A DNA stretch of 64,000 nucleotides from Hibiscus mutabilis (lineage: Eukaryota; Streptophyta; Magnoliopsida; Malvales; Malvaceae). Under the pieces are notes generated by a model. It was not told the DNA's origin. It ran no database searches and saw only the letters and a program-made list of their open reading frames with translations. The DNA lies in contig CM033747.1 in NCBI GenBank assembly GCA_019671005.1, positions 25,757,188 through 25,821,187 on the forward strand. The letters run 5' to 3'. Within the stretch, counting starts at the first letter, position 1. The number at the start of each line of letters is the position of its first letter. Made by a program: the position numbers and the translations under genes. Positions 1 to 12,194 of this stretch are shown here, piece by piece.

Positions 1-441
1 ATGCCCTCCTTCACCATGAATTGGCATTTCTCCCAATTCAAGACTAGGTTTGCCTCAATGCATCTCTTCAAAACTTGCTCCAAACTCTAAAGACATTCCT
101 CAAATTTTTTACCAAACACCAAGGAATCATCCATGAATACTTCCAGGTTGTGCTCTATCATGCCAAAAAAATAGATATTATAAAACGATGAAACGTTGTC
201 GGGGTATTACACAGCCCAAATAGCATCATTATAAAATCAAACGTCCTATACGGAGAGGTAAATGTGGTATTATCTTGATCATCAGGGGTGATGGCAATCT
301 GGTTATAACCTGAATAGCCATCCAAAAAACAATAGAAGTTTTACCTACCAATCTGTGTAGCATCTGGTTGATGAAAGGCAATGGGAAGTGGTCATTCCGT
401 GTGGCACTGTTTAGCCTCCTATAATCCACGCAACTCTCCAT
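1..441 (-). pseudogene. Athila-like reverse transcriptase fragment
   Basis: Read on the minus strand from about 441 to 1, the translation gives the RT core: a CVDYRRLN stretch followed by DHFPLPFINQML at the start. After frameshifts comes VFMDD near position 140-160, which is the FxDD version of the YxDD catalytic motif, and then a VLNWEKCQFM stretch near the left edge. These are typical of Ty3/gypsy RT of the Athila/Tat branch. A frameshift near 300-330 breaks the frame between the first block and the catalytic motif. The enzyme would have copied element RNA into DNA, but this copy cannot be translated intact. The window edge cuts the rest of pol. Confidence 0.8.
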
Positions 442-559
442 CTTGTGATAGTCCTGGAGGGAATCAATTCATCTTTGCTATTTTGTACTAACTCTGGTGG
501 CTTTGGTTGTTCAAAATAGTTCACATCTTCAGCCTCCAAGGCTGGTTCTTTAGGTTCGT

Positions 560-1655
560 CAATCATCTCATCATTGCATCCAACTCTCTAGCATCGTCAT
601 CTGCATCTTGGCATAACTTTGCCAAGTCCATCGTGAAAAGTGATTCTAACATCTCATCAGTTTGATACTCTTCGAGATCATATGCACATTTTAAAGCTTG
701 AAACACGATAAATATAACATGTTGATCATTCAAGCGCATAGTGAGTTTACCCTTGTGAACATCGATTAAAGCACTACCCGTGGCAAGGAAATGTATGCCT
801 GATATAATCGGCACATTCACATCAGCTTCATAATCTCAAATGATAAAATCAGTAGGAAACATAAATTTATCTACCTTCATGAGCACATCCTCAATCTTAC
901 CCTTAAGATGCGTAAAAGATCAGTCTGTTAGCTAAAGTGTCACTGTGGTAGGTCTTGCTTCTATGCCAAGCTTCCCAAAAATAGACAGTGGCATTAAATT
1001 TATGCTGGTGCCCAAGACGCACAGTGCCTTGCCCACGAATCTATTACCAATGGTGCAAGGAATAGTGAAACTTCTTGGATCTTTTAGCTTTGATGGCAAT
1101 TGATTACGTATCATGGCACTGTATCCTTCTATAAGGGTTACAGTCTCAAAATCTCCCAACTTTCTCTTTTTTGACAAGATGTCTTTTATAAATTTCACAT
1201 AGTTGGGCATCTGCTCAAGGGCTTCTACTAAAGTTATGTTAATTTGTAGCTGCTTAAGAACTTCTAAGAAGTGCTTAAATTGCTAGTCTTGCTTATGTTT
1301 TTAAAGTCGACCTGGAAAATGTGCTGTCAGATAAACAACTGTTGGCTCCATTGGCTTTGCCAAGGTGGTGCTAGCATCATTTTGCTATTTGGCATCATTA
1401 TGCTACTTGGCATCATATGATGGGTTGGCTTCAAAAGTTGGTCTGGCATCATCATCTTTCATTTCTGCTTCTTTAGTGTCCTTTACTGGCATCAGCTTCT
1501 CAGCTTGGCAATGAGTTGACTACTTGGCAGCCATCTCTGTCTCACATTGCTTACCACTCTGAAGAGTTATTGCTTTGTATTGCTCATTTCCTTTGTGCCG
1601 AGCATCATCAGTATCACTTGGCAAGGCTCACTTGGGTCGATTGCTAAATGCATTG
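560..1655 (-). pseudogene. Athila-like gag C-terminus and retropepsin-like protease remnant
   Basis: Minus-strand translation from 1210 shows KRKLGDFETVTL, IPCTIGN and then VLGTSINLMPLSIFGKLGI, the usual neighbourhood of the plant Athila/Tat aspartic protease. Further on (820-563) comes a block containing FLATGSALIDV and GKLTMRLNDQ, found downstream of the protease in the same families. Family members normally have CDLGAS at the active site. Here it reads CVLGTS, so the catalytic aspartate is missing. The blocks lie in separate frames. At 1655 the sequence is cut by the inner Tat element and resumes at 10732. Confidence 0.75.
1651..1655. repeat. Left target-site duplication of the inner Tat element (CATTG)
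   Basis: The five bases CATTG sit directly outside the left LTR. TATTG sits outside the right LTR at 10732-10736. The single C/T difference is what deamination of an old 5-bp duplication would give. Confidence 0.75.
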
Positions 1656-3736
1656 TGTAGCGATGTCCTATTCGCTAAAAAAGAATGTTTTTTGTATTTT
1701 TGTTTGAAAATATTTTCTTCCGCGTGGGATTTTAGAAGAAACCCGTGTTTTATTTAAAAATAGAGTCGCCACCGGCCACTTAGGTAGGCCGGACACCGTA
1801 AAAAAACCAGAGATTTAAGATTGATGGGTTCGGGAGTCGGTTACGGATGGGGAAGGATTAGCACCCCCACACCGCCCAAAATTGGTACTTTAATAATTAC
1901 CGCTTTATTAATATTAAACTTTCTGGATTAAAGTGACGATTAAATTAAAATTTGGTTATTGTGCGAGTAAATTTTAAATGCCCCTTTATCCGAGAGTAAA
2001 CGCCCAACCACTATCACTACGCCTGATACTGGCCCCGTTTATGCTCGAATAAAAGGGCACCGCATTGACAAAATATATCCGTAATGCAAACTTAAAAAAC
2101 AAGACAAACATAAATAAATACAATGCGATAATCAAGATAAATACTAACATTATAACCTACTAATCTAACGTAAATAAATAAATAATATTAAATGAAATGC
2201 ATGAACGAAAATAACATGATATGTTACAATAATAAGATAAAATATAAATATAAACATGCAAAATACATGCTTCCAAAACTAAACTAATTAATTTTAACAT
2301 GCTTAAACACATAAGAAAAAAAATACAAATGTAACAAATGCATGATATACATATAACACTATCACGACATTAAACACAAATAAAAAACATAAACACGATA
2401 TATCACAATAACAAAGCATAAAAAACATGTGAAAAAGGAGAAAATATACTTCAAGAAATAATTAACCACATATATACATGTAATAAAACCTAAACAAAAA
2501 CCACAATGCAACATATTCAAAACATACATACATAAATATTAATCTAACTTATTCACAAATATTAATTAACGTAATAACATAATAATATGTACAAACAACA
2601 ATATATACATGAAATCTTATATATATATATATATCTGATATAAAAATATAGAAAATATAAAAAGTTATACGTAAAATATGGGTTGTAGAAAAAATTATAT
2701 ATACATAATAATATAAAACATGTTTCACATACCAAAAAACATATACGTAATAAATACATATTAGAATACTATACGTATATATATACATAATAATAAAAAT
2801 ATAATCTTAATATATAACATATAGAAAATAGATTATTTTTTATAAATATAATAATACAATAATAATAAAACTAATATAACAAGGAATCTAAAATAACACA
2901 TACTAAAATATATAACACATACATATACAAAAAATATGGCAAAAAACAATAAATATAAATATAGTATTATATAAACATATACTAAAAGAAACATAGTATA
3001 TACTCTCATATATTACTTAACATATATAGGTAATACACAACTTAATACACATATATATAACGTAATGTACATAGATGCATACTGAAAACATATATACATA
3101 CGTACATATACACAAATAAAAGCCATAAACAACTACACATCATGATAAAAATAAACACACATATTTACATATGAGAAAATTAAAAAACAAATATTAAACA
3201 ACCATCAAGAATTAATCTAAACATCCTAACAGCATTTAGAAAGATATGAACATAAAAACATATAAAAACGTAATAACTAAAAATAAATAAGAGATTACTA
3301 ATAAAACATCATTAGATTAAAAATGATTACACCATAAACATACATAAAAAGGATACCCAAAATAAAATGAAGGGTGAATGCCGGCTCTTCCCCCTATTTT
3401 TCTTCAATAGCCGAGAGCCCCCTTCAATTTTTCATTTTGTTTTGAAATGACCGGCTCCTCCCCTAATTCTTTCTTCAAATTGTCGCCAGCCTCTCCCTGT
3501 TTTTTACCCCCATTTGTTCAATTTCTAGTGTGAATTATAAAATGGGTGATGGGGAAATAAAATAATGAAAAAAGGTTGAGTGGAGTGTGGGAATGGGAAA
3601 TATCAGGGCATGGGGGAAATGTGAGGCAGGGTATGGGCGGCATGCCCCTTTTTTTTTGGTTTGATTGACTTTTTTGGTTTAATTAGGATAAGTGGTTCGA
3701 ATATAATTTGGGGTCCGGACAAAAATGGGTATTACA
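1656..3736 (-). repeat. 3' LTR of the inner Tat element
   Basis: 2081 bases. In element orientation it begins TGTAATACCC and ends CATCGCTACA. Bases about 2100-3350 are extremely AT-rich with TATACATA-type runs, which creates spurious open frames. A pyrimidine/purine-skewed block with GAGAGCC and CCGGCTCC runs at 3370-3510. It is near-identical to the copy at 8644-10731. Confidence 0.9.
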
Positions 3737-3753
3737 GCTGCCCCTCTTTGCTT
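3737..3753 (-). promoter_or_regulatory. Polypurine tract of the inner Tat element
   Basis: On the minus strand the sequence directly before the 3' LTR reads AAGCAAAGAGGGGCAGC, the expected plus-strand primer of reverse transcription. It sets the LTR boundary and the element orientation. Confidence 0.8.
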
Positions 3754-4011
3754 ATTGTTGTGTAACAGCAATAGAGCAAAGACTAAGAATAAATGTTTTT
3801 GTCTGGTCTGACTGAACTTCTCCTCTTTTTGACGCGTGTCTTCTTTCTTTGGTAGATCTTCTTTCTCTTCGGCGCATGTCTTTTTCTTGTATTGACTGAT
3901 CTACCTTGTCACTCTTGGGGAAGCAAAACCTTCAAAATTGGGGGTTGTTTGTTGGGGAAGAAAAATGAGTCCCACTTGCTACATTATTGATAATAAGCTA
4001 ATACCTAGAGA

Positions 4012-5480
4012 GAGTTCGACCCAGCTGCAACACCGACGAAGAGGCAGGGTCTACAAAATTTGATCCAGCTGCAACACTGACGAGGAGGCAAGACCGATGG
4101 ATGAAAGTTCTGATGTCTGATCCAGCTGCAACTTTGACGAAGAGACAAGACCAGAAAACTGACAACTTCTTTCTTTTCTCTTTTTTTTTTTTGCTTTTTT
4201 GTTTCTTTTTTTTTTTTGCTTTTGTTTTTTTTCATATTTTTCTTTTTTATTTTTTTCTTACAACATTGATAAAACTTGAAAGTTGGTGAATTTTGACCAA
4301 GCTACAACACCGACAAAGAGGCATGGTCTAAAGTTAGTAATGTTGATCCAGCTACAACACCGACGAAGAGGTAGGATCAAGAGTTAGTGAATTTGGTCTA
4401 GTTACAACACCGATGAAGAGGCAGAACTGAAAGTTAGATTTGATCAAGCTACAACACCAACAAAGAGGCAAGGTCCGGGGATTTGATCCAGCTACAACTC
4501 TGACGAAGAGGCAGGATCGGATAGTTGTTCTTTTTTGTGATCAAGCTACGACTCTGACGAAGAGGCATGATCAGAATTTGGTTGAAAGCTCATTTTTTTT
4601 CCTTCTTTTTTCTTTTTTCTTCTTTTTTTTGATTTTTTCCTTCTTTTTTCTTTTTTTTCTTTCTTTTTTTTCTTTTTTCTTTCTCTTTTTTTTGAGATAC
4701 AACATTGATACAACTAGAAAGTTAGTAAATTTTGACCAAGCTACAACACCGACGAAGAGGCAGGATCAAGAGTTAGTGAATTTGGTCTAGCTACAACACC
4801 GACGAAGAGGCAAGACCGGAAGTTAGTGAATTAGGTTCAGCTACAACACCGACGAAGAGGTAGAACCGAAAGTTAGATTTGACCAAGCTACAACACCGAC
4901 GAGGAGGCAAGGTTTGAAGATTTGATCCAGCGACGACACTGACGAAGAGGCAGGATTGGATAGTTTTCTTCTTCTTCTTTTTTTCTTCATTTTTTTATTT
5001 TTCCTTCATTTTTGCTTTTTTCATTTCTTTTCTTTTCTTCTTCTTTTTCAATTTTTTTCTCTTTTTTCTTTTTGATTTTTTTCTTTTTGGTTTTTTTCTT
5101 TTACTTTTTTTTCTTTTTGGATTGATTTTTAGCTACAATTATAATAAAAAGGTAAATTCCGAGTAAAATTTAGGTCTAGCTGCAACACCGTCGAAGAGGC
5201 AAGACCTGGATAGGATTTGATCTGCTACACCACTGCCGGAGAGACTAGATCAACAAAAAGTGAGATCCATTACACCACCGGTGGATAGATATGATCTGGA
5301 TGGAAAATTTGATCTGCAACACCACCGACGAAGGCAAGATCTTCATTAAGTTGGCGTACCACCACCAACGAAGGCATGATTTGCAAGATGTTGGGTGACT
5401 GCGCCACTGACAGCGAGATAATAATAATTTTTTTGGAAAAATTTGCCCGGCTTTTCTATCGTCAGAGGGCATGATCTAGA
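4012..5480 (-). repeat. Tandem repeat block in the 3' untranslated region of the Tat element
   Basis: About twenty imperfect units of roughly 42-53 bases, each with a core like AGCTACAACACCGACGAAGA and a GGCAGGATC-type end, follow one another. They are broken by three long pyrimidine (plus strand) tracts, at about 4165-4260, 4590-4700 and 4960-5130, giving a higher-order period of several hundred bases. To the right the units decay (5217-5480) into GATCTG/ACCACCG-rich variants. The block lies between gag and the 3' LTR. Tat/Ogre elements are known to carry variable tandem repeats there, which can seed satellites. Open frames inside are by-products. Confidence 0.85.
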
Positions 5481-6229
5481 AAGAATTTTTGTTGGCATCC
5501 GTCACACCATCGTGGAGGAATCAAATCCTACAAAAGAAAAAAAACATTGGTCAGTAATTGTCAAAGATTTTGTCGCTAATACCTTTTATTTTGGGTGTTT
5601 CCATCTTCTTCGTGTTTGGCCTCCTTCAAGACTAGGGTTGGCCTTCTTGTCATTGCCCCCATGTTGAGGGTACTCGATCTTTTTCCTAGACCTGTTATGT
5701 GCAAGCAAGATTGCATGAATGTATCTAATGCATGTGTCTACCCTAAATGCATGGTGACTTTGGTGTATGCACTTAATCTAAATGTATGAGGTTTGCAAAA
5801 ATGGTTTAATGCAAGATGAATGCAACTACATGCATGAATGTGGCATGATTTTTTCGATCCTCAAAGGGATGTCCCTAACTCCTCACTGGTCCCGTCAGGA
5901 TCTTGGTTTTTTGTATGTGCCCCAACCTTGTCTCGGGTTCGATAAGCTTTTGTCTGAGTTGATGCCCCAAAATTTTGTTCATTACATGACATCATCTGAC
6001 ACTGTTCTCATAATATTTTTGAAACTTTAGGGTGATGTATTTTGGATATTCAAGACTCAGATATGAACAAAAGATGTTTGCATTGCTATTTGTAGTTTTG
6101 ATCCCTTACAAAATCTCTCACCACTATTGTACTTAAGTCGATGAGGTTGGTTTACAAAAGGTATTACTCTAAAAGTGATAAAAACTACAAGGGGACCTAC
6201 TATGGTCAAGACAGTGCAATACTTAACAT
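5481..6229 (-). other. Degenerate interior of the Tat element, no identifiable domain
   Basis: Low-similarity sequence between the tandem repeats and the gag remnant. Short minus-strand stretches look protein-like but have many stops, and I recognise no protease or polymerase motif. It may be decayed polyprotein or filler typical of non-autonomous elements. Confidence 0.5.
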
Positions 6230-7827
6230 GGTCCAGTTCAAAAAACCTTCAATACACCCTCAGTTGGCATCTTCATGCTTCGGTAAAGGATCTTTGCTTG
6301 TAGCCGTTCTTGTTGAGTTATCAAAGCTTACCACCCCAAGCTTAATGAATTTTTCCACCAACTTTTGGAAGTCGAAGCAGTTTTCAATGGTGTGGCCAAC
6401 CTACCCCGCGTGATAATCACATTTTGCACTGGGATCATACCATTTTAGGAAGGGAGGTTGTACTGGATCTCGGTAAAAAGGTGCCACCATGTGGACATCA
6501 TACAGCTGCTTGTACAATTCTCCATAAGAAACTAGTAGTGGAGTAAATTCTACGTTTTCAGTGTTCTTCCTCTGACCAGAGCCTTGGCTTGAGGAACCGT
6601 GAGCACTTGGCATGGCCTGAGGTTGCACAACTATGATAGGCTTAAAATAACTGGCATTATAAACTCCCGCAGAGTTTATTTCATGATCTTTCTTTGCATG
6701 GTAGGGCTTTTTCTGGGACGAACTACCTCCGTCATCAATTTTGCCAGTCTTGACGGCATTCTCAATGAGCTCCCCGGATAGCATGAGGTCGGCAAAATTG
6801 GTAGTCGTGTTGCCTATCACGCGACCCAAGATCGGACCCTCCAAAGTTTGTACAAATGTAACCACCGTCTCCCTCTCACTGAGTGGGGGTTGGACCTGAA
6901 CTGCTATATCCCTCTAGCGCTGAGCGTATTGCCTGAAGCTTTCATTATGCTTTTGTTTCATTTGTTGCAGTGTCCACCGGTCTGGCATCATATCATTGAC
7001 GTGTCGGTACTACTCTAGAAAAGCTTTGGCCAAGTGTCTCCATGACTTAATCTAACGGCGGCTCAACTGATTATACCATCTGGTAGCAGATCCTGATAGA
7101 CTGTCCTGAAAGTAGTGAATTAACAGCTTATCGTCTCGGCCATATCCAGTCATCCTCCGACAGAACATAGTGAGGTGAGTGCGAGGGCAGCTAGTTCCGT
7201 CATACTTTTCAAATTATGGGACCTTAAATTTCGGGGGTAATACCAAATCCGGGACAATACTGAGTTCACTGGTATCGAATCCATTGAAGGTATCCTCTAA
7301 TCCCATAGCCTCTAACTTCTCTTCGAGTTTTTTACATCGATCTTTGATTTCCCTTGAAGCTTCTACCTTCGACCCCTCGTCTCAAACAGATGATCCATTT
7401 CTGAGATAAAATTTTCAGCTTGATTGCCTCCGGGTTTAACTTCCGATGCAGATGGCTGATTTATAGGGACCGAAGTACCGACCTGTTGTAAATGAGACTT
7501 TCCCCGAGAAATGATCACCTGGGGTTGAGTTTCTGGCTGTATCCTGGTTTGAACGGGCGTGAACCCCGGAGGATACATAAGATCCTCGTCACCAGCAGTG
7601 GGTATAGGATTTGCAGTGGGATTTACAACAGAGGCCTCTCCAAGCTCGAAAAGCTTTAATCCCAACATTTGTGCCATTTGGCCCAGCATGTCTTGTTGTG
7701 ACTTTGCAAGGTGTTCCCTCATATCCTGTTGGACTCTCGCTAACTATTCCTCAACCTGCTTGGCTATGTTCGCTTGCAATTATTTCTGATCTTGCTCGAT
7801 TTTTTTCAATCATTCATCGTTTGCCAT
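6230..7827 (-). pseudogene. Tat-type gag polyprotein, degenerate
   Basis: The likely start is the ATG at 7827 (MANDE, immediately followed by a stop). Downstream, in changing frames, come a glutamine- and methionine-rich N-terminal part, a PPGFTP motif (7722-7363 frame), and a long C-terminal frame (6865-6401). The last contains a region similar to plant retrotransposon gag, ending in SYGELYKQLYD, PFYRDPVQPPF and KWYDPSAKCDYHAG, then after a stop GHTIENC. Gag would form the particle that packages element RNA. The central capsid part is broken by stops and frame changes around 6900-7360. No pol follows. Confidence 0.8.
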
Positions 7828-8623
7828 CTTTGTTTTGTACCGAGTTCCGTATGGATGCTGAGCTGACTGATCTTCTACTTTATCCAGTATCGCTGTCATA
7901 GGGCGCCCCTAGAGTTAGTTTTCTTATTTTGAAAATGAATGTATATGCATGCAAAATGTGTCCTAAATTGATGCAATGCAAAATCAAGATTGCGATGATA
8001 TTGTGCAATGATGCAAGTGAAATCAATGCGATGAGAATAAAATGAAACGAGTTAGCACCAAATAAAACGATTAAATAAAACAGATGAAAATAGAGTAATA
8101 AAAAAATTGTACATAAACAAGAAATAAGGCACCAGAGCCTAAATAGGGTGACCACTAATCGGGCAGAGTTTCACATGGCTCTAAAGGGTTGGCTGCTACA
8201 GCTCACTATATGCAGTTTTGGTGCTAAGAGGTACCCGAATTGTCCTTGTTGTCCTATTCTAAGAGTAGCAAGGCCCCCGGTCATCACCCATTATAGGCTC
8301 CTTTCAACCAGGTTCAATTCAGGGGGACCCATTCGCTTATACCCATACGAAGGAATGATATCCTCACGAAAGCATAAGGTACTCGAGCCCCGAAGGTACT
8401 TGCTAGGCCCATACGGAGGAACGATATCCTCACGAAAGCATTAGCATTTCCCCCCACTTAAAAAACGGGTTTATATGCCATATTTTAAATGCGTTAAAAC
8501 AAACGCACAATTATAACCGAATGTTAGTTTAATAGTCACTTTAATCCGAAATTTCCGATATTAATAAAGCGGTAATTATTTGAAAAAAGCTCGACTCTCA
8601 CTTGTTTTTGAAAAACAAAAATT
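7828..8623 (-). other. 5' leader of the inner Tat element
   Basis: Untranslated stretch between primer site and gag. It contains two copies, about 66 bases apart (8342-8375 and 8408-8441), of a motif with CCATACG[A/G]AGGAA and GATATCCTCACGAAAGCAT. A related single copy lies in the leader of the second Tat element near 48220-48270, in the same position relative to its primer site. Confidence 0.65.
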
Positions 8624-8641
8624 TCCCCAGCAGAGTCGCCA
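8624..8641 (-). promoter_or_regulatory. tRNA-Arg-type primer binding site
   Basis: The minus strand reads TGGCGACTCTGCTGGGGA, starting three bases after the 5' LTR. It is complementary to the 3' end of a plant tRNA-Arg (CCA plus acceptor stem) with about two mismatches. Use of tRNA-Arg is typical of Ogre/Tat elements. Confidence 0.8.
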
Positions 8642-8643
8642 TC

Positions 8644-10731
8644 TGTAGCGATGTCCTATTCGCTAAAAAAGAATGTTTTTTATATTTTTGTTTGAAAATA
8701 TTTTCTTCCGCGTGGGATTTTAGAAGAAACCCGTGTTTTATTTAAAAATGGAGTCGCCACCGGCCACTTAGGTAGGCCAGACACCGTAAAAAAACCAGAG
8801 ATTTAAGATTGATGGGTTCGGGAGTCGATTACGGATGAGGAAGGATTAGCACCCCCACACCGCCCAAAATTGGTACTTTAATAATTACCGCTTTATTAAT
8901 ATTAAACTTTCCGGATTAAAGTGACGATTAAATTAAAATTTGGTTATATGTGCGAGTAAATTTTAAAGGCCCCTTTATCCGAGAGTAAACGACCAACCAC
9001 TATCACTACGCCTGATACTGAACCGGTTTACGCTCGAATAAAAGGGCACCGCATTGACAAAATATATCCGTAATGCAAACTTAAAAAACACGAAAAATAT
9101 AAATAAATACAATGCGATAATCAAGATAAATACTAACATTATAACCTACTAATCTAACGTAAATAAATAAATAATATTAAATGAAATGCATGAACAAAAA
9201 TAACATGACATGTTACAATAATAAGATAAAATATAAATATAAACATGCAAAAGACATGCTTCCAAAACTAAACTAATTAATTTTAACATGCTTAAACACA
9301 TAAGAAAAAAATACAAATGCAACAAATGCATGATATACATATAACACTATCACGATATTAAACACAAATAAAAAAATAAACACGATATATCACAATAACA
9401 CAGCATAAAAAACATGTGAAAAAGGAGAAAAAACATACTTCAAGAAATAATTAACCACATATATACATGTAATAAAACCTAAACAAAAACCATAATGCAA
9501 CATATTCAAAACATACATACATAAATATTAATCTAACTTATTCACAAATATTAATTAACGTAATAACATAATAATATGTACAAACAACAATATATACATG
9601 AAATCTTATATATATATATATATATATATCTGATATAAAAATATAGAAAATATAAAAAGTTATACGTAAAATATGGGTTGTAGAAAAAATTATACATACA
9701 TAATAATATAAAACATGTTTCACATACCAAAAAACATATACGTAATAAATACATATTAGAATACTATACGTATATATACATAATAATAAAAATATAATCT
9801 TAATATATATAACATATAGAAAATAGATTATTTTGTATAAATATAATAATAACAATAATAATAAAACTAATATAACAAGGAATCTAAAATAACACATACT
9901 AAAATATATAACACATACATATACAAAAAATATGGCAAAAAACAATAAATATAAATATAGTATTATATAAACATATACTAAAAGAAACATAGTATATACT
10001 CTCATATATTACTTAACATATATAGGTAATACACAACTTAATACACATATATATAACGTAATGTACATAGATGCATACTGAAAACATATATACATACGTA
10101 CATATACACAAATAAAAGCCATAAACAACTACACATCATGATAAAAATAAACACACATATTTACATATGAGAAAATTAAAAAACAAATATTAAACAACCA
10201 TCAAAAATTAATCTAAACAACCTAACAGCATATAGAAAGGTATGAACATAAAAACATATAAAAACGTAATAACTAAAATTAAATAAGAGATTACTAATAA
10301 AACATCATTAGATTAAAAATGATTACACCATAAACATACATAAAAAGGATACCCAAAATAAAATGAAGGGTGAATGCCGGCTCCTCCCCCTATTTTTCTT
10401 CAATAGCCGAGAGCCCCCTTCAATTTTTCATTTTGTTTTGAAATGGCCGACTCCTCCCCTAATTCTTTCTTCAAATTGCCGCCAGCCTCTCCCTGTTTTT
10501 TGCCCCCATTTGTTCAATTTGTAGTGTGAATTATAAAATGGGTGATGGGGAAATAAAATAATAAAAAAATGTTGAGTGGAGTGTGGGAATGGCAAATATC
10601 AGGGCATGGGGGAAATGTGAGGCAGGGTATGGGCGGTATGCCCCTTTTTTTTGGTTTGATTGATTTTTTTGGTTTAATTAGGATAAGTGGTTCGAATATA
10701 ATTTGGGGTCCGGACAAAAATGGGTATTACA
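8644..10731 (-). repeat. 5' LTR of the inner Tat element
   Basis: 2088 bases, paired with 1656-3736. It has the same ends (TGTAGCG... and ...GGTATTACA on the plus strand) and the same AT-rich core. It should hold the element promoter. The differences from its partner are mainly transitions plus small changes in TA-repeat length (for example 9605-9630). Confidence 0.9.
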
Positions 10732-10732
10732 T

Positions 10733-12101
10733 ATTGGCAATCTACCCTAGCTGAACTTCCAAGTTTCATATTGATGCCGCCAAACTCTGAACCGTGGCAT
10801 CATTCCTCTCCATATATTCTGCCAAAATCCCCTTGTTGGGTTTTTGTCCTTGCTAAAAAGTGTTCTAGGCTCTCGCTGGCATGGCATTCTGATTGAATGC
10901 TGGCATGGCATTGTTATTTTGCCTCTGAATATTGTTGTTTTGACGCTGGGTGTTGTACTGGTTGCTTTCTTGATTTCCCCAAGCCAAATTTGGGTGTTGC
11001 CTCCGATCTGCATTGTAAGTAATGGACTTATAATTTTGATTAAAATTTTCAACCTAGTTTACCGACCCAGGGTTGGCAGGACAATCATCGACATGATGAT
11101 CCTCTCCACATATCGTGCAAAATAGTTCTAATGCCTTGACTTCTTGGGGTTCATTTCTCTTTTGCAACGTTTTCACTATGCTAGCAAGATTAGAGATCTG
11201 AGCGTTAATGGATGTTAATGTATCAAGCTCTAACTTTTCGGCTATTTTTGTTCTTGTCCCCAGTCTGGCAGTAGGGTACTGAAAATCATTGGCAACAATC
11301 CTCTCAAGGATGTCAACTGCCTCTGTGTAGTTCTTGTCTAACAGTGAACCATTTGCTAAGGCATCAACAACTGTCCTAGCATGTGCATTAAGTCTATTGT
11401 AAAAAATTTCCATCTAGGTCCAATTAGGGAATCTGTGCATCGAATATCTCTTTAGCATGTCTTTGAATCTTTCTCAGACATCATATAAGGTCTCGTCATC
11501 AGCTTGCCTGAATGCATTGATTTCATTCCTTAGTCTGACATTGAGTTAGGTGGCTGAAATAGCAGTAAAAACTTCTGGCATAGGTCGACCTATGTAGTGA
11601 TTGATCCCAATGGCAAAGAACTTAGCCACGGCTTCGCTCTGTCCCTCAGTGAAAATATGAATAATTTCATCTTCACTGTATCCTCATGAACTCCAGGTTG
11701 CTGAAAGAGTTGGCAAACTTTCATGAATTGCTTCAGGTGTTGCCTTATATCTCCAATAGGTGATCTATCGAACCATCCTATATTCAAAAGAGTTTGAATC
11801 ATTACCGGTTTTAGTTTGAAATTAGTTGTGTTTACCTCAGGAATAATTAGGCCTGACACCAAATTGTCAACATTCGGTGCCAAATTCTCTCTAATCGGTC
11901 TATCTACAACAATGGCAGGCTCGGCAAGGGCAGCTGGCATCCCATTGTGTATTGGTTGATCTTTCTTATTAACTGAACACTATCTATTCCTTTATTACCG
12001 TTTTGAGCCATCTCTCTGAGTTTCTTTTTCAATCTACGTAAGGTTCGTTCGATTTCCAGTTCGTATGGCCAAGCTTCTATCTTCGAGCGATTTTTGGTCA
12101 T
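10733..12101 (-). pseudogene. Athila-like gag with zinc knuckle, broken
   Basis: Minus-strand frames in order: 12101 (start, with EIERTLRRLKKKLRE), 11940 (KPVMIQTLLNIGWF, HLKQFMKVC, KLFIFSLRDRAKPWLSSLP, the capsid-like core) and 11413 (FYNRLNAHARTVVDALANGS followed by a zinc knuckle CTICGEDHHVDDCP). The order and motifs are those of Athila gag, which assembles particles and binds RNA. Frameshifts separate the blocks. The frame is interrupted at 10732 by the Tat insertion, and its continuation is at 1655 and below. Confidence 0.82.
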
Positions 12102-12170
12102 ACACCAACCAAAACAATAAAATGAAATAAAAACAAAACAAGTAAATCAAAACAATAAACTCCGTTGCAA

Positions 12171-12188
12171 TCCCCAGCAACGGTGTCA
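12171..12188 (-). promoter_or_regulatory. tRNA-Asp-type primer binding site of the Athila copy
   Basis: The minus strand reads TGACACCGTTGCTGGGGA. This is the usual Athila primer site complementary to tRNA-Asp (TGGCGCCGTTGCCGGGGA) with three transitions. It fixes the inner edge of the 5' LTR. Confidence 0.75.
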
Positions 12189-12194
12189 AAAACT

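Larger units (their letters stand above)
1656..10731 (-). mobile_element. Tat/Ogre-like LTR element without pol, nested in the Athila copy
   Basis: Two long direct repeats (1656-3736 and 8644-10731), both starting TGTAGCGATG and ending GGTATTACA on the plus strand, bound a 4.9-kb interior. On the minus strand the interior reads tRNA-Arg primer site, leader, gag remnant, tandem-repeat block, polypurine tract. Five bases flank the element: CATTG (1651-1655) and TATTG (10732-10736), one transition apart. I see no protease, RT or integrase, so it is non-autonomous. In the first 280 bases the LTRs differ at six sites, all transitions, so the insertion is fairly recent. The other Tat element (45234-59271) shares the LTR end, primer site and leader. 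Confidence 0.88.

Noticed and set aside
2549..2788. Open frames in the AT-rich LTR parts (also 9538-10005 and 47001-47366)
   Set aside because: They consist of isoleucine, tyrosine and phenylalanine runs from TATA repeats, occur in both LTR copies, and lack any coding signature.
4005..4790. Open frames in the tandem-repeat block
   Set aside because: They follow the repeat units and the T-rich tracts. The residues are phenylalanine/lysine runs, with no domain.
4012..5480. CRISPR-like array
   Set aside because: Units are contiguous imperfect repeats without unique spacers, in a eukaryotic retroelement.
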